A stretch of DNA of 5,302 nt from Desulfobacteraceae bacterium (GCA_027031325.1 JALVRI010000294.1:1-5302); one strand, 5' to 3'. Positions 1 through 5,302 are shown, counted from the first letter of the stretch. Notes: generated by a model from the sequence alone, not told the origin. Numbers and translations are program-made.

Positions 1-1179
1 CTGCTGAACATATGCACCCATCCCGATGAGCCGGAGATCATCGCCAAAACATTCACAGCCATTCTGGTCTTCGTGCTGGTTGCAACCTGTCCGGCACCTT
101 TGCCGGCAGAAGCGGCCGCCGGCCGGATCAACATCAAGTATGCCCGGGGCTTCAGCGTCCGCCGGCTCGGCCGAGCCACCCTGGTGACGGTCAGCCCGTC
201 CTGGAACAAGGGTGCCCCGGCCAGGCAATACCTGCTGGTACCAAGGGGCAGACCGGTCCCCGCGGGTCACCCCCGGGCCAGGGTAATCCGGGTCCCGGTC
301 CGGCGCCTTGTCAGTCTTTCCACCACCCAACTGGCCTATCTGGATGCGGCCGGTCTGACAGGCACTCTGGTGGCCGTATCGGATTTCAGGTACGTCAACA
401 CCGCCTCGGTCCGCCGCCTGATCGATTCCGGACGCCTGCGCCAGGTGGGCCACAGCCTCAACCTGCGCATCGAGGCCATCATGGATCTGGAACCGGACCT
501 GATCCTGGCAACGGCCGGCGGCACTGCCTTTGATGTCCACCCCAAGCTGGAGGAAGCCGGCCTGCCGGTGGTGATCATGTCCGACCACCTGGAGTCCCAC
601 CCCCTGGGCCGCTGCGAGTGGATCAAGTTCATGGCCCTGTTTTTCGGAACCGAGGACCAGGCCGGGGAGCTTTTCCGCCGGACAGAGGCCCGCTACCTGG
701 GCCTGGCGGCCCTGGCCGCCAAGGCTGAAAAACGTCCGGCAGTGCTGGTCAACGCCCCGTTCGGCGGGCAATGGTGGGTCCCTGGCGGCCGGAGCTTCTT
801 TGCCCGTTACATAACCGATGCCGGCGGAAACTACCTCTGGAGCGCCGACAGGCATACCGGCAGCCTGCCCCTCGATGTGGAGGCTGTCTTTGAAAAGGGA
901 GCCGGGGCCGATGTCTGGATCAACACCGGGGCCTGGAAAAAAATTTCCGACGCCTTGGCCGTCGATCCGCGCCTGGCCCAGGTCAAGGCCCTGCGACAGG
1001 GCCGGGTGTTCAACAACAACCGCCGCCTCAATCGCTGGGGGGGAAACGACTTCTGGGAATCTGGCATCATCCGCCCGGACCGTATCCTGGCCGATCTGAT
1101 CAGGATTTTTCACCCGCGGCTGCTGCCCGGACGCAAGCTCTACTACTACCGCCGACTGGAGACAGGAAAGCAACCGTGA
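1..1179 (+). CDS. Periplasmic substrate-binding protein of an iron-siderophore/cobalamin-type ABC importer (5' partial)
   Basis: This is a periplasmic solute-binding protein of the FecB/BtuF class (Peripla_BP_2 fold), which delivers a metal chelate, heme or corrinoid to a FecCD-type permease; the ligand cannot be told from sequence. The frame is open from base 1. The first internal start usable by rule (GTG at 73) would fall inside the hydrophobic core FTAILVFVLVATC of a signal peptide, so the true start probably lies left of the window. Cleavage is likely after AEAAA near bases 106-120. Family hallmarks are the early KYARGF segment, VRRLVSLSTTQLAYLDAAGL, 'VSDFRYVN', a conserved block IMDLEPDLILA, VPGGRSFFARYITDAGG in the second lobe, and a C-terminal WESGIIRPDRILADLIRIFHP. 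It overlaps the permease start by 4 nt, so the two are surely cotranscribed. The family assignment is strong and the ligand is open. Confidence 0.9.
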   Translation: MLNICTHPDEPEIIAKTFTAILVFVLVATCPAPLPAEAAAGRINIKYARGFSVRRLGRATLVTVSPSWNKGAPARQYLLVPRGRPVPAGHPRARVIRVPVRRLVSLSTTQLAYLDAAGLTGTLVAVSDFRYVNTASVRRLIDSGRLRQVGHSLNLRIEAIMDLEPDLILATAGGTAFDVHPKLEEAGLPVVIMSDHLESHPLGRCEWIKFMALFFGTEDQAGELFRRTEARYLGLAALAAKAEKRPAVLVNAPFGGQWWVPGGRSFFARYITDAGGNYLWSADRHTGSLPLDVEAVFEKGAGADVWINTGAWKKISDALAVDPRLAQVKALRQGRVFNNNRRLNRWGGNDFWESGIIRPDRILADLIRIFHPRLLPGRKLYYYRRLETGKQP

Positions 1180-2270
1180 GAAACCATACTCAACCAAAAG
1201 CTCCAAGCCTGCCTGGCATGCCGGAAAAATCCGGGCTGTGGCGAACCTGGTGTGTCATGGGGCTGGTCCTGGCAATCTTGTTCTGCCTGGATCTTGCCAC
1301 CGGCTCGGTGGCAATCGGCCCGCTGGAAGTGGCCAGGATCCTTTGCGGCGGCCAACCCCAGAAAGCATCCTGGGCCAAGATCATCTGGCTGTTCCGCCTT
1401 CCCAAGGCCATCAGCGCCATTCTGGCCGGTGCCGGTCTGGCCATCAGCGGCCTTCTGATGCAAGTCCTTTTCCGCAACCCCCTGGCAGGCCCCTCGGTGT
1501 TAGGCATAAACGCCGGAGCCAGCCTTGCCGTGGCCCTGGTAGTGCTGGCGGCCGGTAACGGTCCGGGTAACCGTTTTCTCCAGGGATTGGCTGCCGGGGG
1601 CAAGACCGGCCTGGTTGCGGCCGCGGCCCTGGGAGCAGGCCTTGTGCTGGGAGCCATCCTGGCCCTGGCCCGGCGGGTCAGGAACGTCATGACCCTGCTG
1701 ATAGTGGGTATCCTGGGCGGTTTTGCCATCAACGCAGCTGTCAGCGTTCTGATCCACTTTTCGGTGCCCGAACGAATCCAGGCCTACATGACCTGGACGT
1801 TCGGCAGTTTCGCGGCCGTGACCTGGGACGACATGGCCATTTTCGTCCCGGTGATGACCGCCGGCCTGATTGGCTGCCAGCTGATCCGCAAGCCGCTCAA
1901 CGGCCTATTGCTGGGCGAAGGCTACGCCTTGAGCATGGGCTTGCGGATCATGCCCCTGAGGGTGACCACCATCGCCCTGACGGCCCTTCTGACGGGCACG
2001 GCGACTGCCTTTTGCGGCCCCATCGCCTTCGTGGGAGTGGCCGTACCCCACATGGCCAGAGTAGCGCTGGACAGTTCCGATCACAGGGTACTGCTGCCGG
2101 CAACGGCCCTTTGCGGGGCCCTGGTGGCTTTGGCGGCCGACTTGCTGGCCCAGCTTCCCGGCAGCCAGGCGGTGCTGCCGTTGAACGCCGTCACGGCCCT
2201 GATCGGCGCGCCGGTAATCGTCTGGTTGATATTGAAACGCGGCAATCTTGCCCGAACCTTCGGCGACTGA
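1176..2270 (+). CDS. FecCD/BtuC-family ABC transporter permease
   Basis: This is an inner-membrane permease of the FecCD/BtuC family, which works as a homodimer with a binding protein and two ATPase subunits to import iron-siderophores, heme or vitamin B12. Its 364 residues are close to the usual 330-350, with a slightly long cytosolic N-terminus. Family signatures run in order: FRLPKAISAILAGAGLAISG, then LMQVLFRNPLAGPSVLGINAG, a mid-protein MTWTFGSF, ALSMGLRI, CGPIAFVGVAVPHMAR followed by SSDHRVLLPATALCGA, and a C-terminal NAVTALIGAPVIVWLILKR. Many hydrophobic stretches fit the roughly ten helices of BtuC. The GTG at 1176 is chosen because AGGAAAG (1164-1170) lies 5 nt upstream and the GTG overlaps the upstream TGA, a typical coupling. 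Substrate is not readable. No partner ATPase follows it. Confidence 0.93.
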   Translation: MRNHTQPKAPSLPGMPEKSGLWRTWCVMGLVLAILFCLDLATGSVAIGPLEVARILCGGQPQKASWAKIIWLFRLPKAISAILAGAGLAISGLLMQVLFRNPLAGPSVLGINAGASLAVALVVLAAGNGPGNRFLQGLAAGGKTGLVAAAALGAGLVLGAILALARRVRNVMTLLIVGILGGFAINAAVSVLIHFSVPERIQAYMTWTFGSFAAVTWDDMAIFVPVMTAGLIGCQLIRKPLNGLLLGEGYALSMGLRIMPLRVTTIALTALLTGTATAFCGPIAFVGVAVPHMARVALDSSDHRVLLPATALCGALVALAADLLAQLPGSQAVLPLNAVTALIGAPVIVWLILKRGNLARTFGD

Positions 2271-2296
2271 AACCCGGATCGGGCAACCGACCGTAA

Positions 2297-2305
2297 GACA
2301 AGGAG
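2297..2305 (+). promoter_or_regulatory. Shine-Dalgarno of the 57-residue protein
   Basis: GACAAGGAG lies 6 nt before the ATG at 2312. It is the main support for a gene too short to be obvious. The same nine bases precede the next small gene (2500-2508). Confidence 0.75.
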
Positions 2306-2311
2306 AATATC

Positions 2312-2485
2312 ATGTTCCTCTACTGGCGTATCCAACAAGACCTGAGCTGCCTGGGGGAAGTGATCGTCTTCCATCACCCGGGCATGATCCGCTGCTTTCG
2401 CCAATGGGCGAGGCGTAATGCCGCCGGCCTGGCCCTGGCCCAGGATATCGACCTGCCGAAACTATTACGCCCCAGTCTGAACTGA
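2312..2485 (+). CDS. Unrecognised 57-residue protein between permease and TonB-box-like peptide
   Basis: I do not recognise this family. The product starts MFLYWRIQQDLSCLGEVIVF and ends DLPKLLRPSLN. It has two cysteines (13 and 29), two adjacent histidines (21-22), an Arg-rich centre around RCFRQWARR, and no signal peptide or membrane segment, so it is probably cytoplasmic. Evidence that it is real: a strong Shine-Dalgarno at good spacing, about three quarters of codons ending in G or C like its neighbours, and a snug fit between two genes (41 nt after the permease, 29 nt before the next start). It does not resemble an ABC ATPase. It could be an accessory factor or peptide for the nearby radical SAM enzyme, or a remnant; nothing in the sequence decides this. 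Confidence 0.6.
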   Translation: MFLYWRIQQDLSCLGEVIVFHHPGMIRCFRQWARRNAAGLALAQDIDLPKLLRPSLN

Positions 2486-2499
2486 AACACCGGTGACCC

Positions 2500-2508
2500 G
2501 ACAAGGAG
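2500..2508 (+). promoter_or_regulatory. Shine-Dalgarno that sets the start of the 63-residue exported peptide
   Basis: GACAAGGAG is 6 nt before ATG 2515. A TTG at 2509 in the same frame directly abuts this site with no spacing, so ATG 2515 is the better start. Confidence 0.75.
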
Positions 2509-2514
2509 TTGAAG

Positions 2515-2706
2515 ATGAAGCTGAAAACCATTTTTACACTGATCGCAATCTGGACGTTCGCCTGGCCCACGGCAGCCGGTGCCGGACAGGAAGAGTCAAC
2601 CGTCCTTGACACCATGATCGTCACCGATTCGGTCAAAAACACCAAGCTTCTGGATCCCCCCCAGGACGGACGCTACATCGGAATCGGAGGCGCAGTTACT
2701 TTTTGA
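2515..2706 (+). CDS. 63-residue exported peptide resembling the two ends of a TonB-dependent receptor
   Basis: The peptide opens with a clear Sec signal peptide (MKLK, hydrophobic ILIAIW-like core, likely cut after AAGAG or AGA near residues 21-24). Next comes ESTVLDTMIVTDSV (28-40), which resembles the TonB box at the start of mature TonB-dependent receptors. The last part, LLDPPQDGRYIGIGGAVTF (45-63), resembles the closing loop and final beta-strand of such receptors, including the terminal Phe. The plug and barrel (typically 600 or more residues) are absent, so it cannot be a pore. It sits after ABC importer genes, where a receptor gene would be expected. Its TGA overlaps the radical SAM ATG by one base, which fits either a receptor gene shortened in frame or a short peptide made with its modifying enzyme. 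A Gly-Gly at 58-59 is noted. The translation is secure; the identity is inferred. Confidence 0.65.
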   Translation: MKLKTIFTLIAIWTFAWPTAAGAGQEESTVLDTMIVTDSVKNTKLLDPPQDGRYIGIGGAVTF

Positions 2707-3749
2707 TGCAGATCGACTACCTCATCCTGGCCCTGACAAGCCGTTGCAACCTGGGCTGTGTTTACTGTTACAACGGCAAAAACAGGCAACAAAAGGACAT
2801 GGCACCCGGTGTGCTGGCCAGGGCTTTTGCCCTGGCCTCTGCCGGGAAAGGGCCCTTACATGTCCAGCTCACAGGAGGTGAGCCGACCCTGGTACCGGAG
2901 TTGGTTTGGCAGGCGGCCGACCTGGCAGCCGGCCTGGGACGAGCCTGCAGTCTTGCAATCCAGACCAATGGTACCCGCCTGACTCCCGGGCTGGTAAATT
3001 TGTTCCGGGAACGCTTCATCCAAGTTGGAGTAAGCCTGGACGGCCCACCCGGGATCCAGGAAAAAATCCGGGGTAAGGCCGCAGACACCCTGGCAGGCCT
3101 TAAGCTCCTGGAAAACGGCGGGGTGCCCTTCAGGGTAACCACCGTGGTAACGGGAGAAAACACCGGGCATCTTGAAAAGCTGGTCCTGTTGCTGGCCGGA
3201 TTCGGCCAGGCGCGGGGAATCGGCCTGGACCTGCTGGTTTCCAAGGGCCGGGCCTTAAGGTCCGGGGGGCCATCCCGGCCGGATCTCGGCGAACTGGAGA
3301 AAGGTCTTACCGCCATGGCCTCTGCCCTGGAGCTGGTCAACCGGCGGCGATCAAGGCCCCTCAGGTTGCGGGAGCAGGATCTGGCTATCTCAGCAATGGC
3401 AGGCTGTTTGCGGCCGCCATTCTGCCTGGCTGCCCGGGGACGCAGTCTGGCTGTTTCACCCAATGGCGATCTGTTTGCCTGCAGCCAGGTCATGGGCGAT
3501 CAACGCTTTTTCGCCGGGACCGTTTGGAAGCCTAAGCCGCGGAGACTTTGCCGGCTAAAAGATATGGTATTGAAAAACAGCGACTGCCGGGACTGTCCCC
3601 TTCAAGGGCGTTGCCCGGGAGAATGCCCAAGCCGGCTTTTCTACAACCAGCCCCAGGATCACGCACTGATATGCACCATGTACCGCACCTTGCTTCCGGC
3701 AGCCCGGGAAAACCACGATAAAAACCCAGATCAAGGTGAACCGGTATGA
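2706..3749 (+). CDS. Radical SAM/SPASM domain enzyme
   Basis: This is a 347-residue cytosolic radical S-adenosylmethionine enzyme with a C-terminal SPASM domain, the architecture of anaerobic sulfatase maturases and many peptide-modifying enzymes. The CX3CX2C motif (C14, C18, C21 in CNLGCVYC) binds the SAM cluster, GGEP at 57-60 is the SAM-amine motif, and QTNGT (86-90) and VSLDGP (109-114) are usual barrel strands. The SPASM pattern is complete: C240-X13-G254-X4-C259, then C294-X2-C297-X5-C303-X3-C307, then C323, so two auxiliary 4Fe-4S clusters are expected. ATG 2706 overlaps the preceding stop (TGATG). A TTG at 2703 is also possible, and GGAGG at 2686-2690 is rather distant. No RRE/PqqD-like domain is visible. 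The substrate is unknown; the peptide encoded just upstream or the 57-residue protein are candidates by position only. Confidence 0.93.
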   Translation: MQIDYLILALTSRCNLGCVYCYNGKNRQQKDMAPGVLARAFALASAGKGPLHVQLTGGEPTLVPELVWQAADLAAGLGRACSLAIQTNGTRLTPGLVNLFRERFIQVGVSLDGPPGIQEKIRGKAADTLAGLKLLENGGVPFRVTTVVTGENTGHLEKLVLLLAGFGQARGIGLDLLVSKGRALRSGGPSRPDLGELEKGLTAMASALELVNRRRSRPLRLREQDLAISAMAGCLRPPFCLAARGRSLAVSPNGDLFACSQVMGDQRFFAGTVWKPKPRRLCRLKDMVLKNSDCRDCPLQGRCPGECPSRLFYNQPQDHALICTMYRTLLPAARENHDKNPDQGEPV

Positions 3750-3972
3750 AAAAACATCTCAAACTGGCCCTTTTGCACATGGACATCGGTCACAAGCAGG
3801 TTGAAACCAACCGCAAGCGGCTGCTGGAGCTTGCAAACGAGGCGGCCGGCCGGGGAGCCGGGATCATCCTGGCACCGGAGCCGGCCGTATCCGGATACTC
3901 CTTCCAATCGCGGGACGATATAGCCACCTTCGCCGAAAGTGCCAGCGGCCCCACGGCAACGGCCCTGGCTGA

Positions 3973-4044
3973 AACAGCAACCGCGCCAAGCGCTTCCAGG
4001 ACCGGCTGGATTTCAAGACCCTGCCGGCAAACCCCAACGCTTGA
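3973..4044 (+). pseudogene. Possible C-terminal remnant in another frame
   Basis: Directly after the point where the nitrilase loses similarity, a different frame (opened by a TGA at 3970-3972) reads NSNRAKRFQDRLDFKTLPANP followed by NA and a stop at 4042-4044. Its charged, protein-like composition looks more like a natural C-terminus than the reading in the nitrilase frame. It could be the tail of the same nitrilase after loss of its middle with a frame change, or the tail of a lost downstream gene. No start or ribosome site belongs to it. The family is not identified. Confidence 0.35.
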
Positions 4045-4095
4045 ACACTTTACCGGGGTTCAACCACAAAATCCGCATCACAGGGCTCATATACT

Positions 4096-4124
4096 TTGTA
4101 AGCTGCAAAATTATATGTTAAAAT
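4096..4124 (+). promoter_or_regulatory. Putative sigma-70-type promoter for the glycosyltransferase
   Basis: TTGTAA (4096-4101) and TAAAAT (4119-4124) are separated by exactly 17 nt in the most AT-rich stretch of the window, about 100 nt before the glycosyltransferase start. The match is 4/6 for the -35 and 5/6 for the -10. A TTGACT at 4124-4129 is also present but has no good -10 at the right distance. It marks a likely break between the uptake operon and the next gene. Confidence 0.4.
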
Positions 4125-4210
4125 TGACTTTACAGAGGCAAAGCCGAATCGAACTTTGTCGGACGGCGGCAAAATAACAACCCTGCCTGCATTCCGTCCA
4201 GGCGGCAAAG

Positions 4211-4216
4211 AAAGGA
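4211..4216 (+). promoter_or_regulatory. Shine-Dalgarno of the glycosyltransferase
   Basis: AAAGGA lies 7 nt before ATG 4224 and supports that start. The remaining leader between the putative promoter and this site holds a 6-bp inverted repeat (GGACGG 4161-4166 with CCGTCC 4194-4199) and a repeated GGCGGCAAA (4165-4173 and 4201-4209). Confidence 0.65.
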
Positions 4217-4223
4217 CCGCTTT

Positions 4224-5171
4224 ATGGCAGGCAAAACCATCCTTTTCAACATCGGCAACCTGAGCGCCAGGGGTGAGCCGGTGGTTCATTTCCAGTACGC
4301 CCATTACAACGAAACTTTACTTGGTAATCGCTCGGTGATCGTGGTACCGGAGACGGCCGAAAAATTTTCAATGGGCCTGTTCGACAAGCGATTCAAAGAC
4401 ATAATCATCTATCGTTCGGTCGAAGAACTCATCCCCCTTTCCCGCGAAGCAGACCTGCTCTACATGATTGCCTACGGCCACAGGCCTGCAGAGTTTCCCC
4501 TGCAGCGGTTGAAGTGCAAAACCGGCGTCCACTGCGTCTTTACGGCCCATCACCCCTACGGTGATGTTTACGCCGCCGTTTCCGAATGGGTAGCCGAAAC
4601 CTATGCTCTCTGGCCGGTGCCGGTGGTGCCCCATATAGTTCATCTTCCCCAGGATCACCGCAACATGCGTCAGGAACTGGGAATTCCCGAAACGGCGCTG
4701 GTCATCGGCCGATATGGTGGATATACCCAGTTCAACATAATGGCTGTACATCAGGCCATCGCCCAGGCGGTCGACAATCGCCCGGATCTCTACTTTTTGT
4801 TCATGAATACCAAACCGTTTCTCGACCATCCCCGGATAATCCATCTGCCTCCCAATTACGATTTCGCCTACAAGACCCGCTTCATAAACAGCTGTGACGC
4901 CATGATCCACGCCCGCCTGGAAGGAGAGACTTTCGGACTGAGTGTCGGCGAGTTCTCCCTGCGCGCCAAACCGATCATCACCTGGCGCTGGTCCTTCGAC
5001 CGCCATCATCTCAACTTGTTGGGAGAACATGCGATCTGCTACGGCTCGGCCCGGGAGCTGTTTACAATCCTGATGAATTTTCGCCGAGGAACCACTGCCA
5101 GGGATTGCTACTCGGAACGCTATAACCCGGAACGGGTTATGCAAATCTTTGAAAAGGTATTCCTGGCTTAG
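4224..5171 (+). CDS. GT-B-fold glycosyltransferase (family 1/4-like)
   Basis: This 315-residue protein has no signal peptide or membrane segment and is probably a cytosolic glycosyltransferase using a nucleotide sugar. The N-terminal half opens ILFNIGNLSARGEP with HFQYAHYNETLLGNRSVIV (6-40), a pattern I associate with small stand-alone glycosyltransferases having an acceptor-side Rossmann domain. The C-terminal half begins near LVIGRYGGYTQFN (159-171), the usual 'new start' of the donor domain. It carries HARLEGETFGLSVGEFSL followed by RAKPIITW (229-254), the counterpart of the GT4 E-x7-E region (GESFGLSxxEAMAxGKPVI). Donor and acceptor cannot be read. It is a single gene, separated by about 180 nt from the upstream remnant, with its own ribosome site, and has no evident link to the uptake genes. 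It may take part in surface polysaccharide or protein glycosylation. Confidence 0.78.
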   Translation: MAGKTILFNIGNLSARGEPVVHFQYAHYNETLLGNRSVIVVPETAEKFSMGLFDKRFKDIIIYRSVEELIPLSREADLLYMIAYGHRPAEFPLQRLKCKTGVHCVFTAHHPYGDVYAAVSEWVAETYALWPVPVVPHIVHLPQDHRNMRQELGIPETALVIGRYGGYTQFNIMAVHQAIAQAVDNRPDLYFLFMNTKPFLDHPRIIHLPPNYDFAYKTRFINSCDAMIHARLEGETFGLSVGEFSLRAKPIITWRWSFDRHHLNLLGEHAICYGSARELFTILMNFRRGTTARDCYSERYNPERVMQIFEKVFLA

Positions 5172-5216
5172 GGCAGGATTCAGGTAAAAACCGGCTGTTA
5201 GAGCGTTCACAATTCA

Positions 5217-5242
5217 CCGGCCAGTAGAGCCATTGTGGCCGG
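5217..5242 (+). other. Intergenic hairpin after the glycosyltransferase
   Basis: CCGGCCA (5217-5223) pairs perfectly with TGGCCGG (5236-5242) around a 12-nt loop, 45 nt past the stop. No run of T follows on either strand, so an intrinsic terminator is not well supported. It may be an mRNA-end structure or a chance GC-rich inverted repeat. Confidence 0.35.
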
Positions 5243-5269
5243 CATAACAATTCAAGACGGCGGAACGTT

Positions 5270-5302
5270 ATGCAATTCAAACCTACTTATGAAGAATTGT
5301 CT
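5270..5302 (+). CDS. Start of a probable PAS-domain sensor protein (3' partial)
   Basis: Eleven codons are visible, reading MQFKPTYEELS, and the frame runs off the right edge. The KPTYEEL start followed by a coiled segment is a familiar opening of PAS-domain histidine kinases and response regulators in deltaproteobacterial sulfate reducers (usually KPTYEELEQRV). A weak purine-rich GGCGGAA (5259-5265) precedes the ATG. With so little sequence, the family call rests on the short motif alone. Confidence 0.5.
   Translation, partial: MQFKPTYEELS

Larger units (their letters stand above)
3746..4177 (+). pseudogene. Truncated nitrilase/carbon-nitrogen hydrolase family protein (N-terminal third only)
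   Basis: Residues 1-78 are a typical nitrilase-superfamily start: LKLALLHMDIGHKQVETNRKR, then GAGIILAPEPAVSGYSF, where E45 is the catalytic glutamate, then ESASGPTATALAE. Such enzymes cut amides or nitriles with a Glu-Lys-Cys triad and run about 260-300 residues. Here the lysine (usually near 110) and cysteine (near 145) regions are missing. From about base 3975 the frame continues as low-complexity Thr/Ala/Ser/Arg sequence unlike the family and ends at 4177, running into AT-rich, promoter-like DNA. ATG 3746 has AAGGTGA 6 nt upstream (3733-3739) and overlaps the radical SAM stop (ATGA), so the gene was built to be coexpressed with it. It is almost certainly inactive as an amidohydrolase. A sequencing or assembly gap is the main alternative to real decay. 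Confidence 0.8.

Noticed and set aside
82..93. Possible lipoprotein box ending in Cys (VATC) in the binding protein
   Set aside because: The residue before Cys is Thr rather than Gly/Ala/Ser, and a normal signal peptidase I site (AEAAA) follows, so a soluble periplasmic form is more likely.
2488..2495. Perfect palindrome CACCGGTG between the two small genes
   Set aside because: An 8-base palindrome in GC-rich DNA is likely by chance, and nothing links it to a regulator.
2768..3493. A 241-residue open frame on the - strand
   Set aside because: It is antisense to the radical SAM gene, rich in Arg/Pro/Ser as expected from reversed GC-rich codons, and has no recognisable domain.
4030..4063. Overlapping inverted repeats AACCCC/GGGGTT and TTGAAC/GTTCAA as a terminator after the nitrilase remnant
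   Set aside because: Stems are only 6 bp with loops of 11-19 nt, and no T-run follows, so an intrinsic terminator is not supported.
4126..4177. Extra residues at the end of the nitrilase frame as a genuine new C-terminal domain
   Set aside because: The sequence runs through promoter-like AT-rich DNA, lacks domain features and loses the host codon pattern, so it is readthrough of a broken frame.
4368..5210. A 280-residue open frame on the - strand
   Set aside because: It lies entirely antisense to the glycosyltransferase, has no family motifs, and reads as a shadow of the + strand gene's codon bias.
5210..5299. Three CAATTCA copies (5210, 5248, 5273) and an inverted GAATTG at 5294
   Set aside because: Spacing is uneven, the third copy and the inverted one fall in the coding start of the sensor gene, and the 7-mer is too short to support a repeat array or operator set.

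Overview
The window reads as GC-rich chromosomal DNA from a Gram-negative bacterium, with every supported gene on the + strand. Two clues suggest a sulfate-reducer-type Desulfobacterota, though this is inference. A periplasmic binding protein sits near a peptide that resembles the two ends of a TonB-dependent outer-membrane receptor, so an outer membrane is expected. The partial gene at the right edge begins MQFKPTYEELS, and 'KPTYEELE'-type starts are, from memory, very common in PAS-domain sensor kinases of that group.

Positions 1-4177 look like one tightly packed transcription unit. In order it holds a siderophore/cobalamin-type ABC binding protein (open at the left edge), its FecCD/BtuC-type permease (4-nt GTGA overlap), an unrecognised 57-residue protein, a 63-residue exported peptide, a complete radical SAM/SPASM enzyme (1-nt TGATG overlap), and the front third of a nitrilase-family amidohydrolase (4-nt ATGA overlap). 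The two small genes have identical 9-base Shine-Dalgarno stretches. No ABC ATPase is present here; it may lie to the left.

The most interesting part is 2300-4044. The 63-residue peptide looks like the signal peptide and TonB box of a TonB-dependent receptor joined directly to such a receptor's last beta-strand, with the plug and barrel missing. The nitrilase also stops making sense after about 78 residues, and a tail-like coding stretch follows in another frame. Either this uptake and modification locus has lost gene middles by deletion (or by misassembly), or the small exported peptide is a genuine short product, possibly a substrate of the adjacent SPASM enzyme. In an intact relative, the set would suggest uptake of a metal chelate, corrinoid or modified peptide across both membranes, with enzymatic processing by the radical SAM enzyme and amidohydrolase.

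After an AT-richer gap (about 4045-4223) with a plausible promoter comes an independent GT-B-like glycosyltransferase (4224-5171). A 98-base gap with a hairpin follows, then the first 11 codons of a probable PAS sensor protein running off the right edge. No tRNA, rRNA, insertion sequence or CRISPR array was seen.
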